Shown here: positions 63,303 through 64,000 of the stretch, one piece after another
Position numbering within the stretch: position 1 is the stretch's first letter
How the letters are laid out: the number at the start of each line of letters is the position of its first letter
Source: Bacteroides timonensis
Lineage (GTDB): Bacteria; Bacteroidota; Bacteroidia; Bacteroidales; Bacteroidaceae
DNA length: 64,000 nucleotides
Direction of reading: 5' to 3'
Assembly: GCF_000513195.1 (NCBI RefSeq)
Contig: NZ_CBVI010000014.1
Location: forward strand, 32,453-96,452
Notes under the pieces: model-generated
The model's database searches: none
Seen by the model: the letters and a program-made list of their open reading frames with translations, nothing else
Told to the model about the DNA's origin: nothing
Made by a program: the position numbers and the translations under genes

Positions 63303-64000
63303 TTACTCTTTACTCCAAATACGTGTGTTCAAGTTTAGTTCATCTACAATATCCAGCAAGGATTGGAGCACTGCAAAGTCCGATTTAAGGATGCTCATAT
63401 CATTCAAAGAACTCCACACATCCGCTTCAAACCGATTTTTTGAATCCGGAATGGCGACCAGGATTGTAGAATTCCGGAAACTGATAGTAACTCCTTTCTT
63501 GAAATTGCTGTCCAACTTCAACATTCTTTCCATCATGGAAGGGGTAATCAGATAGCGGGCCTCAATCTGGTTCGTGGAAAAGACATCAAAGACTTTTTCA
63601 AAATCGGGATTTTCCATTTTCACTCTTGAAGCTCCCATCTTAATTTTGAAAAAGCTATCCCGCAAAACAGTCGTTTCTCCCTGAAATTCTTTATGAAAGT
63701 CAGCAATAAAAAGAAATCCTTTGAAAATATCTTCCCAATAATACTGCACTCCATTCTTGGTAGAACGGGCTTTGCGCTCTTCAGCATGTACTTCGGAACA
63801 GATAAAGCTGGTTTTATCCAGACATCCTTCTATCAGATCTTCGGCATGATAACGGTCGGGAGAAGTAAACAGTCCGCTATTTCTAAAAAGATCCTCACTC
63901 ACTCCATTATTCGGAGAATAGGTCGCATTCGGACAAAAGGCATGGATTATTTCATCTACCACTTCTTCTTTATAAAAAGAGGAGAATATTTTCGAGAGGG
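63303..64000 (-). CDS. DUF3137 protein (N-terminal part outside the window)
   Basis: The frame is open through the window edge at 64000 (LSKIFSSFYKEEVVDEIIHAF... before the first GTG), so the true start lies beyond it. The visible 231 residues match the C-terminal part of DUF3137, a family with N-terminal membrane helices and a soluble domain (YWEDIFKGFLFIADFHKEFQGETTVLRD; ALQSLLDIVDELNL). Function unknown. Confidence 0.75.
   Translation of the reverse strand, partial: LSKIFSSFYKEEVVDEIIHAFCPNATYSPNNGVSEDLFRNSGLFTSPDRYHAEDLIEGCLDKTSFICSEVHAEERKARSTKNGVQYYWEDIFKGFLFIADFHKEFQGETTVLRDSFFKIKMGASRVKMENPDFEKVFDVFSTNQIEARYLITPSMMERMLKLDSNFKKGVTISFRNSTILVAIPDSKNRFEADVWSSLNDMSILKSDFAVLQSLLDIVDELNLNTRIWSKE

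Overview
The window looks like chromosomal DNA of a Bacteroides species. It has a SusC/SusD pair inside a fructan utilisation locus, many Bacteroides-type -7 boxes (TAnnTTTG) a short way upstream of genes, AT-rich ribosome binding sites, and typical Bacteroides housekeeping genes (groESL, hisS, NADP-malic enzyme, hexameric glutamate dehydrogenase, YicC-Gmk-NadD). I cannot name the species from the sequence alone. No rRNA, tRNA, insertion sequence or CRISPR array was recognised.

Region 1-11.4 kb is a levan/fructan utilisation locus. It holds the start of a fructose permease, an aldose-1-epimerase-like protein, a GH32 beta-fructosidase, SusC, SusD, a surface glycan-binding lipoprotein and a second, surface-type GH32 that resembles the Bacteroides endo-levanase. 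A shared motif (CTCGGGAAAGC) lies upstream of the permease, the GH32 and susC, so one regulator probably controls all three. Region 11.7-20.3 kb holds a patatin-like lipase, a C1 peptidase, a LytS/LytTR two-component pair, and a four-gene operon VTC domain - DUF4956 - DUF2490 - DUF4353. Region 20.5-26.2 kb holds etfBA, a MORN/TonB-like protein, an acyl-CoA dehydrogenase, and a CbpA/CbpM-like DnaJ pair.

Region 26.5-37.0 kb holds a GH9 - polysaccharide-deacetylase-like fusion, threonine aldolase, a small winged-helix protein, groEL/groES, a BASS transporter, an unknown exported protein, a 55-residue membrane protein and hisS. Region 37.4-48.8 kb is a run of small accessory genes: a three-gene DNA-repair-like operon, MATE transporter, monooxygenase, VOC protein, AraC regulators, GNAT, lipoproteins and an amidase. 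Region 48.9-55.4 kb is central metabolism and envelope: MetY, OmpA lipoprotein, malic enzyme and GdhA. Region 55.5-58.9 kb is a decayed restriction island in which McrB-like and McrC-like genes both carry lesions, next to a truncated HU-like gene and the tail of another lost gene. The end of the window (58.9-64 kb) carries an AraC regulator, an aldo/keto reductase, nadD, gmk, yicC and a DUF3137 gene that runs off the edge.

Two patterns are not explained by genes. (1) Five intergenic regions carry degenerate repeat arrays with a strict 22-bp (or 11-bp) period but unrelated unit sequences; three of them sit between convergent 3' ends. (2) A promoter-plus-palindrome module of about 67 bp occurs twice, 11.6 kb apart, at nearly the same distance from the start codon of two unrelated genes (a BASS transporter and a TIGR02757 protein), next to an AraC-GyrI regulator gene.
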